A DNA stretch of 64,000 nt from Laburnicola sp. R22_1 (GCA_014281115.1 JACONQ010000005.1:1736001-1800000), one strand, 5' to 3'; positions 1-12,830 are shown, numbered from the stretch's first letter. Program-made: numbers and translations. The notes: generated by a model from the letters alone, not told the origin.

Positions 1-2560
1 CCATTCTAGTACTTTTAGTAATTTTATACCTAACACTCTTAATGATTTAGGTGCCTATATCTAGATTAATGCCTACTAGTTAACGCTTCTTTCTACTCGC
101 AAGTATACTTTAAGCATTGTTTTTTATTATAGTCTATTTATTTTAGTAAATTATTATGTTCTTCTTTATGTCTAACTCTATAATTCTTTTATTTATAGAG
201 TGTTTTGTCTATATCTTCTTTTTTAGTTCTACTAGCCACTATCCCATTGTATACTTCTACGTTCTATAGATTTTATAAGTATTATTATAGTATTAGTACT
301 ATTCTAGTAGCTTGTGCTAGTTCTTCTAATCCTGTTAATAGTAAATATAGTAAGGATCCTTATTCTTTCTATGGGTTAGTCGCTTTCCGCATTCCTTTGT
401 AGTGATTAGAAAGTAGTCTTAATGGCTAGATTATTAGACTATAATCTCTTAGTCTTCTTTATATTTTTTGTAGTATCTATTATTAACTACTATCTTATAC
501 TCTGTCTAGTTAAGAGCTGCGTACTTCTTATCTAAGTCTAGTAGGGTTATTTCTTTATAGAATCTAATTATTCCTACTTTAATAGCTCTAGCTCTGCTAA
601 TTCTTTACTTCTCTAAGTAGTTTTGCTTAAAATAGCCTTGTTTACTATATGCTAGATATGCGCAATTATTATAGCGCCTTTGTCTTTTTTCTTTTAATAG
701 GCTGTCGTCCTTCCTTAGTCCTTTTGTGATGGATTAATGCCCGGGGGCGCCGCGGCCCCAAGGCAGGCCGGAGATAACGTCTTATCTCCGGCGCTAGCCC
801 AACTAGGCCTAGCACCTAGCGCTCACCGCGCGCCCACTATATAGTAGGCATAGGTGATCACTAGGATTTTCACGCAGTATCTTACCTATAGAGTTTAATT
901 AACTATTATCTTAACTCTAACTATCGATCCTTTACACTTTAGTTAGTTTCTTTCTCTATAAAGATTCTTTCTTCTCCTAGACTTTACTAGCCATAATAAT
1001 ATCTTCGTCTCTATTATAGTACTACCTTATCCTAGGTTCCTCCTTTAGCTTAGTAATTATCTTGGCTTCACTATACTTTTTTTCCTATATTCTCTTATAG
1101 AGACAATTATTAATGCGTGCCGTAATCTTAATTAACTTAGTTAGGTTATCTGGTTTATTATAGAGTAATAATGCGTTCTTAACGCTATTCTTTAGTCTGT
1201 AATAAAAGGCTACCTTTAACGCTACGTTATCCTACTTAACCTTAGATTGTAGTTGTCTAAACTCTAAAGCATACTTACTAACTAATATTATTTATTATAA
1301 CTATTAAATCTATTATTTAGCTTATTGTTTCTTATCTACTTCTCTAAATATAACTTATATTTGTTTTTTAAAGTCCTACTATATTTTAAACACAAGCTTA
1401 GTTTTGTTATATATTTTACTAATCTTATTCTTAGTAATAAAGTTATCTACTAATAGTTAAAGCCATTTAGCTACCCTTTTCCTTAGGTATAAGCTAGCTA
1501 TAAGAACCTTATCTTATTCTATAGGAAATAAAGCCAAATTATACTAATAGTACAACTCTATATTAGTAAGAAACTTTTCTAGTTCTTTTTCTTTACTATA
1601 CTTCTCTACAGATAGTTAAATAGTCTTTTCTAATTCTGCTGCCTATTATGCTATAATAGCTACTAGAAGCTCTAATACCTATGCTTCTAACTATTAAATT
1701 TAGTTAGCCTGTGTCGCTATTACACTAGTTATATTTATAGTTAGCTTGCTAGTACTACTACTAGTAGGTATTATTACTAAGCTACTACTAGTAGTTACTT
1801 AAGCACTTACTAGCGTTATTATAGTGTGTTAACTATTTTCTTAAAATCTATTAGGTAGTTAAAGTGTTAACACGGAGTTACATACCTTATTCTAGTCTAG
1901 ATTAGAAAAGATAAGATAGCTTAGAGTAATTGTACTAGTAGGCTTTAGGAGAAATTAAGTGAGATATTAATAGTCTTAGGTAAGGCTCTTCTACTTCTAA
2001 ATAAGATAGAATAACTAGTACTAATTTATATAAGAGATAGTACTATATAAAGTTAACTATAAAGATTTAAAACTAAGAAGATTTTCTAAATCTATATAGT
2101 CCTAATCTTTTATATACTTATTATAATTATTATAATTATAGTAATTCGCCTAATTACTCTAATTACTTTAATTACTATAATTATAGTAATTTGTTACGTA
2201 ACTTACTAACTTATTACTATGTCTTATTATACTAGTGCCTCGCGCGTATCTATTAAACCTTAATAATCTTGCTGTGTCCTCGCTTATAACACTTATATAC
2301 TAAAAGAAAAGTTTTATTGTACTTTATATATATTATAAATTTTAAACTATAGCTTAATTAAAATAATAAAAATAAAGTTAATAAAATTAGTAAGTTAATA
2401 TTTATATAATATTACTACTTTTATCTTTATACTTTATTTTTAAAAGCTAGATACTTATACTTATATCTTTTAGTAGTATATAAAATAGAAAAATAGTTAG
2501 TAAAAAAAGTAGCTTAAAATAAATAAGCTTTAAAAAGGCTAAAGTTATAAAAACTATTTA
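1..2560. repeat. AT-rich RIP-decayed repeat tract
   Basis: The tract is dominated by A and T with very frequent TpA and CTA/TAG steps, and has stops in every frame. This is the usual look of a fungal transposable element destroyed by RIP (C-to-T and G-to-A changes). No transposase or reverse transcriptase reading frame survives, so the original element cannot be named. The tract starts before the window. Base composition changes abruptly to normal near 2.6 kb. Confidence 0.75.
728..845. other. GC-rich island with perfect hairpin inside the RIP tract
   Basis: About 115 bp of strongly GC-rich sequence stands alone inside the TA-rich tract. It contains an 11-bp perfect inverted repeat (767-777 with 782-792, arm GCCGGAGATAA, 4-nt loop). 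No reading frame or known element end is recognised. It escaped the base change that flattened its surroundings, or was inserted later. Confidence 0.6.
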
Positions 2561-2599
2561 GTTAATAATAACTTATAGTTAACGCAAGTTGTAAGTTAG

Positions 2600-3730
2600 T
2601 AGTTATAGCCACAGCCTTGGGCGATTGGATCGCCTCAACCTTCGAGCAAAGAGGCTTGCTGACCGAGTCAACCTTCCCAAACGAGTAGAAGGCGCCCAAG
2701 CATCGATCACTGCAGCAAAAATCTGAATGAATCGGAACGCACACACTCAGAAACTCAGATAGTATCCAAACTTTCCCCAACTGTTGTTGATTACTGCAAT
2801 AAAATTTGAACGGAATTTCAAATTTGAAGTCTCACTAAGAGTCGAACAATGTAAACTTCCTGAACGGGCAGCAGTCCCGGAGCTATTGGTTACTGCAACA
2901 AAATCTGAGCGGAACTTTGAATCTGAATGCACACTTAGACTAAATCTAAACTTCCTGAATGGACAATAATCCCTGAGCTATTGATTACCGCAGCAAAATC
3001 TGACTTTGGGATCGCAAACTCAGAATCTCATACCGAATCCAAACTTCCCAAACCGGCAATAATTCCTAGCTATCGAATATTGAGCAAAAATCGGAAGGAA
3101 AAGCTGAAGGTACATTTAAATGTCAGACCGAATCTCGCTTACCAAATCATTTTAAACTTCCCAAGTAGGCAATAAAGCACTCCTCACGTGCATCTATCGA
3201 TTACGCCCTAAGGTGGTGAGAACTTACATACTTAGAGTCTTCGTGCAAAGTTACTGCAGACTCCGCTTACTGACCTAAACCTCAAACCTCCTAAATCGGC
3301 AATAGCCATATAGCCGTTGATCGCTTGCCGCCAAATCATAAAAACATTTGGTACATCACGTGAGTTTACTTTGCCCTTGGGACTTTTCGGTCCACCTCGT
3401 AGTCGACCACCCTATCGACCACCATGAGAGGTTGAATCTCGATTAGCGTATCACTCACGAACATAATCCTTGAGCTGCTAATCCATTCTCACTGCTTTAC
3501 CTTATCTTACTACAGTTTTCAGTAACCTTACCGCGTTGCCTCACAGCGCTATACCAAGTACCTAGCCGAATGTGCAATCTGATCTGAACGCACACTCCTC
3601 TCAGACCGTGCCTTATTCCTAACCTCAGTTGCCGCAAACTCCAAAACACGCCCAGCCATCGCTTGCAGCTACCTACCAACAACGCAGAGCTGCAACACTG
3701 AAATCCAACCAAGCACAAGAGCATGCAACT
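2600..3730. repeat. Degenerate tandem repeat, unit about 80-125 bp
   Basis: Successive units each begin with a variant of GATTACTGCAGCAAAATCTG and end with variants of AAACTTCC..GGCAATAAT..GAGCTATT. Unit starts are visible near 2707, 2788, 2888, 2983, 3076, 3200 and 3319, with weaker copies on either side. Unit length and sequence vary, so this is an old, diverged satellite-like array rather than a young minisatellite. Short open frames inside it are not conserved between units and are not called as genes. Confidence 0.6.
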
Positions 3731-4344
3731 CGCTTACCTTTTTAAAATTCCTACAAGGGTAGTAGAGCAGTTTGCCCAAGTTTGCCCGTGGATCGCAGGG
3801 GACGCGGAATCAGAGCGACTTTGGAAACTGAGTGCATTTGGTTCGTGCATGTGTACTTCTGCGGGTCGACATGCACTTCCAGTGCACCCCTGCTATTGTT
3901 TAGATATGTCCAGTATACTGCAATGAATAGTCGAAATATCCCATAAGTATACGATACGCACATCATGTACTATACACCGTAGATAACCACGCACGCACAC
4001 ACGCACAGCATATAACTCATCATCTCTCTCATTCATCACCACGCACGCGCCTCTGTAAAATTACACGTCTCACTCCCCACTTTCCAAACACCCTCCACGG
4101 CCACCCTTGCATCCAACCACCCATACACACACATCGCGAGCCACCACCCCAGCCCACCAACACCCCAAGTCTCCATGTTAGACAGACGTAGAAATTGCAC
4201 AAAACCCACCCAAAAGCACCCACCAAAGGCTCTCTACCATAAGAATACAAGAAGTACCAATGTAAACACCGTCTTTTCACTTGAACAACGCCCCAAGCAC
4301 CATTAATACAAGAGAACATGCCACCTCAACTACTGAAGTGATTC
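3731..4344. other. Intergenic, 3' flank of HIR1
   Basis: C/A-rich low-complexity sequence including short CACA/CGCA runs. No supported gene or RNA is seen. It probably contains the HIR1 3' UTR and the junction to the repeat array. Confidence 0.5.
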
Positions 4345-7300
4345 CTACATACTATCGAGCATGGGCTGGTCGTCTTGTCGCTCGTCGATGACACCGAGCA
4401 AGCGCGCATACGGTACTGTGATGCGTTGAATTTCGCGGTATTTGCCTAAGCATGGTTAGAAGAAAGAGCGGGAGAGTAATGTTAACACGTAATGGCTTAC
4501 CGAGAATGACCACCGCCTCCTTGAGTAGATCTTGCCTCTTCCACCCGCAAATATCTTGCTCCGTCGACGCGTCCTTGCTCTCTTCATCCGAGAGCATGTC
4601 ACCAGAGAGATCTCGCAGCAGCTCCTCGATTTTGCCTTTCAGCCCTTCTGCTCCTATCCTCTTGACATACATGGATAGGTAGATCTTGAATTCCTCCCTT
4701 GCGCCCAGTGTCCTTGCAGCAGCCAATCTGTTCTCGAGATGCGCCACCGAAGTACAAGCTTCGAAGCTCTCGTAGCCTTCCGCCGATATGAGAGCCTTGA
4801 TGAGTCTCTGAAGATAGAAAGCACGTCCTTGGAGGAGAAACTGGTTCGTCGTGTTGCGCTCGAGCATGGGGATGATGCCAGCTGAGACATTCTCAATCGA
4901 CACCTGATCATCCTTCTCTTTATCGGCTGCTCCATTGTCATTTTGCGAGGTAACGTTGCCGACAGACGAATCGGTCGTATTCCAATATTGGCTGCCCACA
5001 GCCCACCAAGGCTCTGAAATCCGTTGCCATACATACATCATCGGCGAGTAAGCATAGCCGTCACCGTTGGACATGGCGACGATGATGCGTCCCTCTGAGT
5101 TGAGACGCGCAAACACGACGCCGGGTGATCTCGTCAAGTGAGGGCCCTGAGCATGTGCAGCGATGTCTAATATGGGCGCGAGAGAAACTGGGGGGTGAGG
5201 CGAAGACATGGTCTTGAGGTTCCAGACATAGCACATGCCCACTGCAGAAATAGCGACTAACCACCATCCGCGGCAGTCCATGATGACAGGCTGTGCTTCA
5301 AGTATCATGGCGCTCAACATCCTTCGTCCGGCAGGAGTCCAAGCGTAAACGGAACCATCCTCACAGGCAGCCGCAAAGAAGTTGGTGTTCCCCGTCACGA
5401 GCAGTACCGATTTCGGTAAGAAGTCTTGCCAAAGTGATTGTCCTTTCCGCGTGCAAGTGATCCTGGCGGGGTCGTGATCTTGTGGCCGTCCTGTTCGTGA
5501 AGGCGCTGTTGCATTCCGAGCTTCCAGCATCACGGTATCAGTATCCGGCTTCGCACCGGAGCCGCCGTTTGCTTGCGACGGTTCGCTACCGTCCATGGTC
5601 CGGACAATGATGCTCCTCAATTTGGGAACTGCCATTCGTACTTGGCTGACGCTGAGCGCGGGATTAACAATTGCCGGTCGCAATACCTTGTTGGATCCTT
5701 CCAGATCGTTTGATCTGCCGCTAGTTGATGCTGGCGGTACGACTCCATTCTCGCCGTTTATTACAATCGCAGCGCCACCAGGTGCGACAGAAGCTGCGAG
5801 CCTCTTCTCAACTTGACGGTCCTCGTCACCCTCAATTTCTGCAAACTTCCTTTTGTTACCGATAAGCATAGATGACAGACCACCCTTAGCGTAGCCATCG
5901 TATGGTTTCGAGAGGTCCAGGATGTTGTGCGGATTGTCACTCCTGCCGCCAGCTGTGGTGGTAGCAGAAATGAGCTGTGTTTGCGGAAGTGATGACTGTC
6001 CGACTCCAGATGAGGATGATACAAGCATAGGCGCAATCCGTTTCTTGCCGTCCTTGGTCACCGTGACTCGCTGCTTCAACTTCTCGACTCGTTGATCAGC
6101 CGGAGGTTCGGCAGGAGCTTGTGGTTGCGCCGATGACGAGCCATTTGTAAGTGAAATGGTTGCCGTTGTGCCATTGGTGATGGGAGGTTGGACTGCACCA
6201 CCGTCACCCATCAAAGCGCCCATTCTACCCTGCACGCCTTTTAATTCGTCACTCTTACTACTCTCTTCCAAGAGCAACGCGTCCGTGCCTTCAATGATCC
6301 CAGTCCTCCTACTAGCGCCGTATTTCGATAGTGACCTCTCATTTTCTAGTAGCGAAGCCGGGTATCCCAGCTCTCCAGGTTCAAATACCAGCGTAAGAAT
6401 GCTACCGTCCAAACTCGTTACGAACAAGGTTTCCCCATTCGGCGCCCAAGCCAGGTCAGATATGGACTTCATAGTTAGTTGTTGCGTGATCATGAACGGC
6501 CGCGCAAAGCTCGTGTTCCAGACACTGAGACACTTGTCCTGACCCGCACACGCAACCACCGTCACACTAGGTTGTGGGTGGGCGTTCGGATCGGTATCGG
6601 GCTTTGGGGGGTGTCGGTGGAACATCCTGGGTGAAAAGGCGCAGACCTCCACGGGCCCTTCATGCCCAACCAAGCTAATATGGCCATCCCACTGACCTCG
6701 GTCCAGAATAGAGACGGAGCTAACTGGGCCGTTTGTAGCATTTGCGGCCGCGATATGAGCTCCGTCAGGCGACCATGAGCAACGGCGGAAATACGTCGTA
6801 AGCGGTGATGTTGCGAAGGGCGCTACTATGGTAGTATCCAGCATGAAGTTGTTGACCTGATCTTGAGCAGTAGCGTTCGGCGGCGGCGAGGTAAACTGAA
6901 AGACCTTGATGGTGCGGTCGTCGCTTGCGGTCGCAAAGTATTTGTTCGCAGGGTCGAACGTTATGCCCTTGACATGGCTGGCGTGGTTCGACAATGTCTT
7001 TAATTTCTCAAACGTGGATCCAGACCAAACGACGACTTTTGAATCCAACCCCACGGACACCAAAATGGACGAATCTTGAGCCCAGCCGAGATCCTGCACG
7101 TCGTTGTCGTGGCCTATAAGGCGGCGTAGCACTCTCCAGTTCTCGACGGGCGGCACTTCGTTGGAACCTGCGTCTGCGCGTCAGCTGCCGCCCAACTTGC
7201 TGTTTGTGATACCTGGACCCACCGAATGCGACATGCGCAGGCGCATTTGGATCGAGCGTATACACGCAGACAATCTTGTCGTCTGCACCCGACGCGAGGT

Positions 7301-7726
7301 ATTTGCCATTGGGCGAGAAGCGGACCGTGTGGATGGTGCCGGAGTGGTGGCTGATGGCCGCCAGCTGCTTCGGCTTCGTGTAATTGGGGTCCTTGGAGTT
7401 GAGGATAGCTTCGGTCGACCATATACGCACGTAGCCATCTGCGAACAACATGTCAGCTGGGCATCTCGAGGCGGCGCATTGCGTGCGAGCTCCGCGCGGG
7501 TGTCCGTATGGGGTGAGAAGACGAACCTCCGGCAGCCGTCACCAGCCGCTCTCCATCGGGCGAAACGTGGCAGCTGTATACTTCGAAGTCTTTGAGGTCG
7601 CCTAGATGGGTGGGAATGGGTCAGCGCTGTGTCTTCGTGCGTCTAGAGGTGTTGGAGGAAGCCGATGCGGGCGGCGGAGGTGAACGTACCCGAATGGGTC
7701 AACCACTGCGGCTTGATGAGATGCAT
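4345..7726 (-). CDS. hir1: HIR1/HIRA-type histone chaperone subunit (WD40)
   Basis: The model has five exons: 7726-7690, 7601-7527, 7438-7223, 7167-4501 and 4445-4345, giving about 1031 aa. The start MHLIKPQWLTHSG matches the conserved HIRA N-terminus. WD40 motifs follow (VRIWSTEAI, ASGADDKIV, VVVWSGSTF, FATASDDRTIKVF), then a disordered middle with the HIRA B-domain region and a conserved C-terminal Hir-type domain. The last exon ends KYREIQ..MLDSM and is required, because reading through the final intron gives a non-conserved tail. In the family this subunit joins Hir2, Hir3 and Hpc2 in the nucleus, deposits H3-H4 independently of replication and represses histone genes. All introns are 55-88 nt with normal GT-AG ends. 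Its orientation is opposite to the ankyrin gene and the same as its two upstream neighbours. The assignment is secure. Confidence 0.95.
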
Positions 7727-8387
7727 GGTCGCGTAGTTAGGCAGACGGTGCGGGCATGCTACGGCGTGACCATGGACGGGAGGAAGCGTTCAAAAAAGAA
7801 GGATGCTGGAGCCAGCAGTCGTGGCTGCGGTGGAGTCGCGACGCTGTCGTGGACGCGACAGTGGCAGCAGGGCGTTGGCGGCGATTTGGCAAGGCCGACC
7901 AGGATTACGCGCGTCGATCCATTTGTCTAATATCACATATGCGCCAAACGGTAGAGCCGCCCGCCCACCGGTACCTTTCACTGTATGATTGCGTGCGGCT
8001 CAAATAATAGATTCCACAATATCTTATAAAAGATTTACTTTCCATTGGTCTCGAGGCCCCGATCAGCTACTGTGCATGATTGATTCTCTCTATTCATGTA
8101 TCCTGCTAGGCAAAGATCCGCTTAAATATCTCGGGTGTACATCTCTCCAAGCCAAATCACTAAAAGGTTGGCGTGTGAGAGAACTTCCCATACGGGTCAG
8201 CTCATGTAGCCAGTGCTCGGACTCTCCGGCAAACTATACCCTTGGCGAAAGTATATAATGCATGGCCTGTGAATCTACCCCGTAGCTGGAGTACACCTGT
8301 GACTCGTTTCGAGTACGCGTGCTTCACACGGAGATCTATATTGCGTAGGCGAGATGATCGGGGTATGGTGTGTGTCGTTATGCCCGT
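7727..8387. other. Intergenic, promoter side of HIR1
   Basis: Sequence between the HIR1 start and the 3' end of the zinc-finger gene. It must contain the HIR1 promoter, but I see no distinct motif. The short open frames overlap in several frames and are not supported. Confidence 0.4.
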
Positions 8388-9315
8388 TCACTTCGCAATC
8401 TTCTTCCGCTTCTTGAACACCACGGCTGGCGCTGGCGCTGGCCCTTCGTCTTCTTTGACCAGCGTCTCTGCAACCGCAGACGTATCTTCCTTGACCAATG
8501 CCCTCGTCGCAGACCTATCCTCCTCGGCACCAGCCTCCTCTTTAGTCGGTATATTCGCCAACGACCCCTCCGCCCCCTCCTCGCCCTTAATCTCCGCTTT
8601 AACCACCCCCTCCCCCTCCTCCACCTTAACCTTCTTCCTCGCACTGAACAGCGCCTCCACATCATCCCCCTCCCCACCCTTCCCAGGTAACTTCTTAAAC
8701 GTCTGCCCCCACCCCTTCTTCCTCGTAATCATCTCCCCCGCCGCCACCCTCTCCACCTCCTCCTCATCCACCACCCTCTTCCTAACCCCCTTATTCAGCG
8801 CCTTCGCCTTAAACTCCCCATCCTTACCCACCTCCCCCACAACCTGCTCGCTCACAACCTGCCACTCGCCCTTCAAGGCCATACCCCCACCCGCCTCGTC
8901 CGGCACCGCAATCCCCATCGCAGCAAGCTGTTCCCACTGCTTCTTCCTATCTTGCAGCGTCGCTTTCTTCTCCTCCGGTTTCGCGTACGTCGGCTTCACG
9001 GGCTGCGTTGCGGAAGAAGATGCCGCCGACGTCGAGGGCACGAGCCCGTTCAGACGCGCGACTTCATCTTTTGCGCGTTGCTTCTGACGCTCGGCAGTGG
9101 CTTGTTCGCGGTGGAGGTTTTTGAGGGACCGCTGGATGTTCGACTGGTGCCGGCCGGTTGCTTCGTGTTGTTGGCGCTCGAATTTCGTGTCTTTGATGTA
9201 GTCTTTGCAGAACTTGCACCAGTATTTTGGCTAGGGTCGAGGATTAGTATAATGCGATTAAGAGAAGAGGGGTGGGTGGTCACAAACTCACTGTTGATTT
9301 CCAGTATTCTGACAT
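8388..9315 (-). CDS. U1-type zinc-finger protein, WBP4-like splicing factor
   Basis: Two exons (9315-9292 and 9230-8388) give 288 aa. Exon 1 encodes only MSEYWKST. The intron joins it to PKYWCKFCKDY, completing a U1/matrin-type zinc finger: C13, C16, H30, H36 with C-x2-C-x13-H-x5-H spacing. A Lys/Arg/Glu-rich helical stretch follows, then a low-complexity acidic and basic tail ending KKRKKIAK. The arrangement (MxEYWKS start with an N-terminal U1 finger) is that of the WW-domain-binding protein 4 / FBP21 family, which associates with spliceosomal snRNPs. No WW domain is visible, which is common in fungal members. Function in splicing is inferred from the family. Confidence 0.85.
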
Positions 9316-9758
9316 GGTTGAGGTGGAGTTTGGTTGTGAGAGGCAGCCTGCGAGTAGAGCACGGCTTATGTAAAGCCGCGGAAGCGGCTTCATGCACGGA
9401 CCACTATTCCAAACCTGTGGGGAGTGGTTCTGTCGTTCCAAGGTTGTTATGCGACCAAGGACAGGGTGGTTTCTTAAGCACCCCTGTCCCCTGTACCGTT
9501 CACGACATCAGTGAAGCATCCGATTTAGAGAATCACTCTGATATACGTCATACACGCACGTAGAGCGTACCAACTGAACTAGAACTGGATCTGAACACCA
9601 GATCCTCAATACATTATGTATACTTCCAAGCTTTGTGCTATACTTCCAAGCATTGTGCCCAATCTACAGCACATGGAACCCGTCTCCAACCCCTACGCCG
9701 CACACGCAATCTACAGAACGCCGAACTCTCCATTTTGGAAAACGATATATGGGTATCT
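9316..9758. other. Intergenic between convergent-spaced same-strand genes
   Basis: No gene is seen. It carries the promoter of the zinc-finger gene and the 3' end of the PAP2 gene. Confidence 0.4.
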
Positions 9759-11042
9759 TTATACAGCGTGCCCACCTTCTATCCGCCCCTCATCCACATC
9801 TGCACGCCCCTCACCATTCGTCACACCGCCATGCCCATTCGTCGGCGCAGTCTCCGAGACTCTAGAAAGACTCCAGCCCTCGGTGCCCACGTATGACCCA
9901 ACACCGACCCCGATGCCCCATGATCTCTGGTAACTTCTCGGTCCCCAAGACCAACCGGCGCCTCGCGTGATGGGCAGATGGTACCAGCGGAAGCTGAACC
10001 AGGCCGTCGTGATACCGATCAAGCTACCGCCGACGAGATCGATGCCGAAGTGGCGGAAGTCTGTGAAGCGTGTGCTGCAGATATAGATGGCGGTGCCGAC
10101 GGGAACGAGGATGAGGATGAGCGAGTAGACGGGTGGTGCAGCAGCTTGATAGCGGTCGGGGACGACTCTATCGTCCGAGTAGTTTGAGAGGCTCGACTGT
10201 TTGGCGTGGAGCGGAAGAATGGGGCGATCCTTGAGGTTCGCCCGGGTGGTTGCAGAGTGGTGGGCCGGGTTTGTGCTAAACGGACGAGTTGGCAGGAAAG
10301 GTATGGCGACGGAGAACTTCGAAGCCATAAAAAGAGTGAGATAGAGCAAACCGGCCCAGGAAAAGCTTGCGTGACCGCTTGGAAATGACTTGAAGCCGTC
10401 TTGTAGGATGTCTTGGTCAGTGTTCTGGCAGATGGCAGACGTGACGAGGACCCAGTAATTGTCGAAGCCTTCGCCAACGGGATTGACGGCGAAATCTGCA
10501 ATACGACTGAGGTCAGGTTGACATCTCGAAAGGAGGTCCGGTCGCGGCTTTCCAAACAAGAGCTTCATGCCCTGTGTGATCAAGAAGGCGGTCGCCAGCG
10601 ATAGTGCCAGACCCATCCAAGCAGTATTCCATTCCCATAGCTTTCTTTTCCAAATAAGGCTTCTCGGAGTCCCTCTAGTCGCAGTCGGTCCAGGGACAAA
10701 TATTAGGCAGACCAGGAAGGTAACGCCCGCCGGAATAATGAGTGCGATGATGCATAATAACCATATCGGAATTGTCTCGTCGTGTTCGAATGGAAAGGAG
10801 ATATTCAAGTCCACTGGGGAGAAAGGCCGATGGAATGGCTTTATGTAATTCCAGCCCCCGCCGACAGCCGCGATACCACTGACACTGGTTAGTCGACGTC
10901 GAATTTGTTAACAAGAGGTGTGATGTGTGCGCAGCCGTGACGTCAGATCGCTCTTGATTCCAACTCACATTATCACTATCCAGTCGAATATGTACGATAG
11001 AATCAGTCGCTTTGAGGGCATGTGTGACATTTTTAGATCCAT
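9759..11042 (-). CDS. PAP2-family lipid phosphate phosphatase (DPP1/LPP1-like)
   Basis: Two exons (11042-10969 and 10878-9759) give about 397 aa; a second ATG at 11030 is an alternative start. The three phosphatase signature blocks are present: KLLFGKPRP, then FPSGHASFSWAG, then STRFTDFRHFGID with the catalytic His and Asp. Hydrophobic segments around them fit six membrane spans. Family members dephosphorylate phosphatidate, diacylglycerol pyrophosphate and lysophosphatidate in vacuolar or Golgi membranes. The C-terminal 50 residues are Gly-rich and look disordered. The hydrophobic first exon (LILSYIFDWIVII) is needed for the first membrane span, which supports the intron. Substrate preference cannot be read from sequence. 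Confidence 0.92.
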
Positions 11043-11814
11043 GTTGGAATTAGGTGTCGCTAGACAGGCGTGAAGAAAACAATAAAGAAAGAGGCAAGTA
11101 GGGGCAACGAGGGCCTTGCCGCCGGGAATGCGCGGAGTTTAGTCGTGAGACGTCCAGAGTCTTGGAGTGATAAGTAGTATGAACGCCGGTGGCGGAAGGC
11201 TTTTTTGGCACGCAGTCGGCGCGGGGTGGAAGGCTTATTAAAGGCCGGTGGCCATGGCAAACAACGAAGAAGTGATCAACGCAAAAGGAACGGAAGCGCG
11301 GGGAAAGTGTGAAGAGCGAATCTCAGTCAGCACGGCACGCGACACCGGCCAAGAGCTCTGACGTTAAAAGGCGACGGCTGTGCAGTGTGCCTCTTCAGAG
11401 TCTTCACGAATCAAGGGCTCTGGCGCCGCCCAGTGACACTTACATGGCCCCTCAGGATGCGATCCGTGGAACGCATTGCTGTAGTCCGCACGTCCACCCT
11501 CTCCGCCGACGCTGCGCTCGGAGATGGCTATCAAGTGCGCACCAAGTCCGGGCGGTGGTCGTCATCAAGGGGGTGCCTGCTGACGTGGATCCCACCTGCA
11601 AGACAGCCGAGAGAACAGGCTGAGCCCGGCTTGGTGCCCAGGTGCGCCGCCAGATCGGCGCCACCAGCAGGCTGACGCAGCCCAAGCAACACCACACCAA
11701 AAATTGAACGTCGAGGCGTTTTTCCCCCGGACAATCAGTCATTCGCCGCTGTAAATAGGCGCGCGCGGCAAAAATCTCCTGCAGCAACAGCAGCCCTGCT
11801 CAAACGCATCCGCC
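11043..11814. other. Divergent intergenic region
   Basis: Shared promoter region between the PAP2 gene (minus) and the ankyrin gene (plus). Sequence is of ordinary composition. The short open frames on both strands overlap one another and lack recognisable domains. Confidence 0.45.
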
Positions 11815-12507
11815 ATGGCATCGCCGCAGCAAGCCCTCCCCGCGCCCACCATCGACCTCCTGCTCAATCTGATCGATACGCGCCCGCAATCCATCCTCAC
11901 CTCGCTCGCCCAGCATCCGCACCTCGCCTCGGCCTCCGATGCACACGGCTACTCGCTCGTCCACGCTGCAGTCTCCTACAACCAGCTCGAGGTTCTGCGC
12001 GAGCTGGTCCGGAAATACAATGTCAATGTCAATATAGTCGACGAGGACGGCGAGACGCCGCTCTTCGCAGCAGAGAATGTGGATGTCGCAAAATGCCTGG
12101 TAGACGAGCTCGGCGCAGACTGGGGCATCCGAAACGCTGAGGGCAAGACTGCGGAGGAGAAGATTGTGGAAGAGGAGGGCGAGGCGCACGAGGTGGGGCA
12201 GTACTTGAAGAGTGTTCGGAGTGGTGGGCACGTACAGCCTCTAAGCGCGGCCGCAGTGGAAATGCAGGGTGTTCATCCGCCGCCGCCGTTGCCCAATGGC
12301 GTGCAGATCAACGTGGGAACCATGCCTGAGGATGCGACGGGCGAGGCGCCTGATCCCGAGATCCGTCGGCGCATAGAGGAGCTGGCCGCCCGAGATGACT
12401 TCCAGACAGAGGAGGTCCAGAGGCAGTTGCGAGAGCTGGTATCCGACGTGGTGACTGGCATGGGGGCCGAGGATGCGGGCCGCAGTGTGAGGAGAAGGGT
12501 TGATTAA
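11815..12507 (+). CDS. Small ankyrin-repeat protein (yeast YCR051W-like)
   Basis: Intronless, 230 aa. Residues about 40-110 form ankyrin repeats, seen as DAHGYSLVHAAVSYNQLEVLRELV and DEDGETPLFAAENVDVAKCLVDEL (written here as separate motifs). The rest is acidic and probably disordered apart from a C-terminal helical segment with RRRIEELAARDDF. Length and layout resemble the uncharacterised yeast protein YCR051W. The ATG is the first in a long open frame with context CCGCCATGG. Role: probably a protein-interaction adaptor; no partner can be inferred. Confidence 0.88.
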   Translation: MASPQQALPAPTIDLLLNLIDTRPQSILTSLAQHPHLASASDAHGYSLVHAAVSYNQLEVLRELVRKYNVNVNIVDEDGETPLFAAENVDVAKCLVDELGADWGIRNAEGKTAEEKIVEEEGEAHEVGQYLKSVRSGGHVQPLSAAAVEMQGVHPPPPLPNGVQINVGTMPEDATGEAPDPEIRRRIEELAARDDFQTEEVQRQLRELVSDVVTGMGAEDAGRSVRRRVD

Positions 12508-12830
12508 TAAAATGCTGTTGGAGAGTGAGCAAGCCGCGTAACTGCATGGTTCGATATTAACCTTCACTCAACCTCCACAAGGAAGGTACGCTACGACTAG
12601 GCCGATAAGAGTGACTCTGCCCAATATCGCTTTAGAGCGGTGTAAACATTGGCGGTGAATGTGTGGGAGCCTTCTCCTAGTTATACCACTGTAGCGCAGG
12701 ACGTAGATCCGTGGCCTATTCATTTGATAAGAGGTAACCAAGCGACATATAAGAATGCTAGGCAAACATGGCGAAAACACTCAGGTACCATTCGTAACCG
12801 GGTCGTATCGAAGTGAGACAGGCGTAGTAT
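12508..12830. other. Convergent intergenic region
   Basis: Short spacer between the 3' ends of the ankyrin gene and PUF6. Nothing else is recognised. Confidence 0.45.

Noticed and set aside
1..2560. Assignment of the AT-rich tract to a Gypsy or Copia element
   Set aside because: No reverse transcriptase, integrase or LTR remains readable after the base changes.
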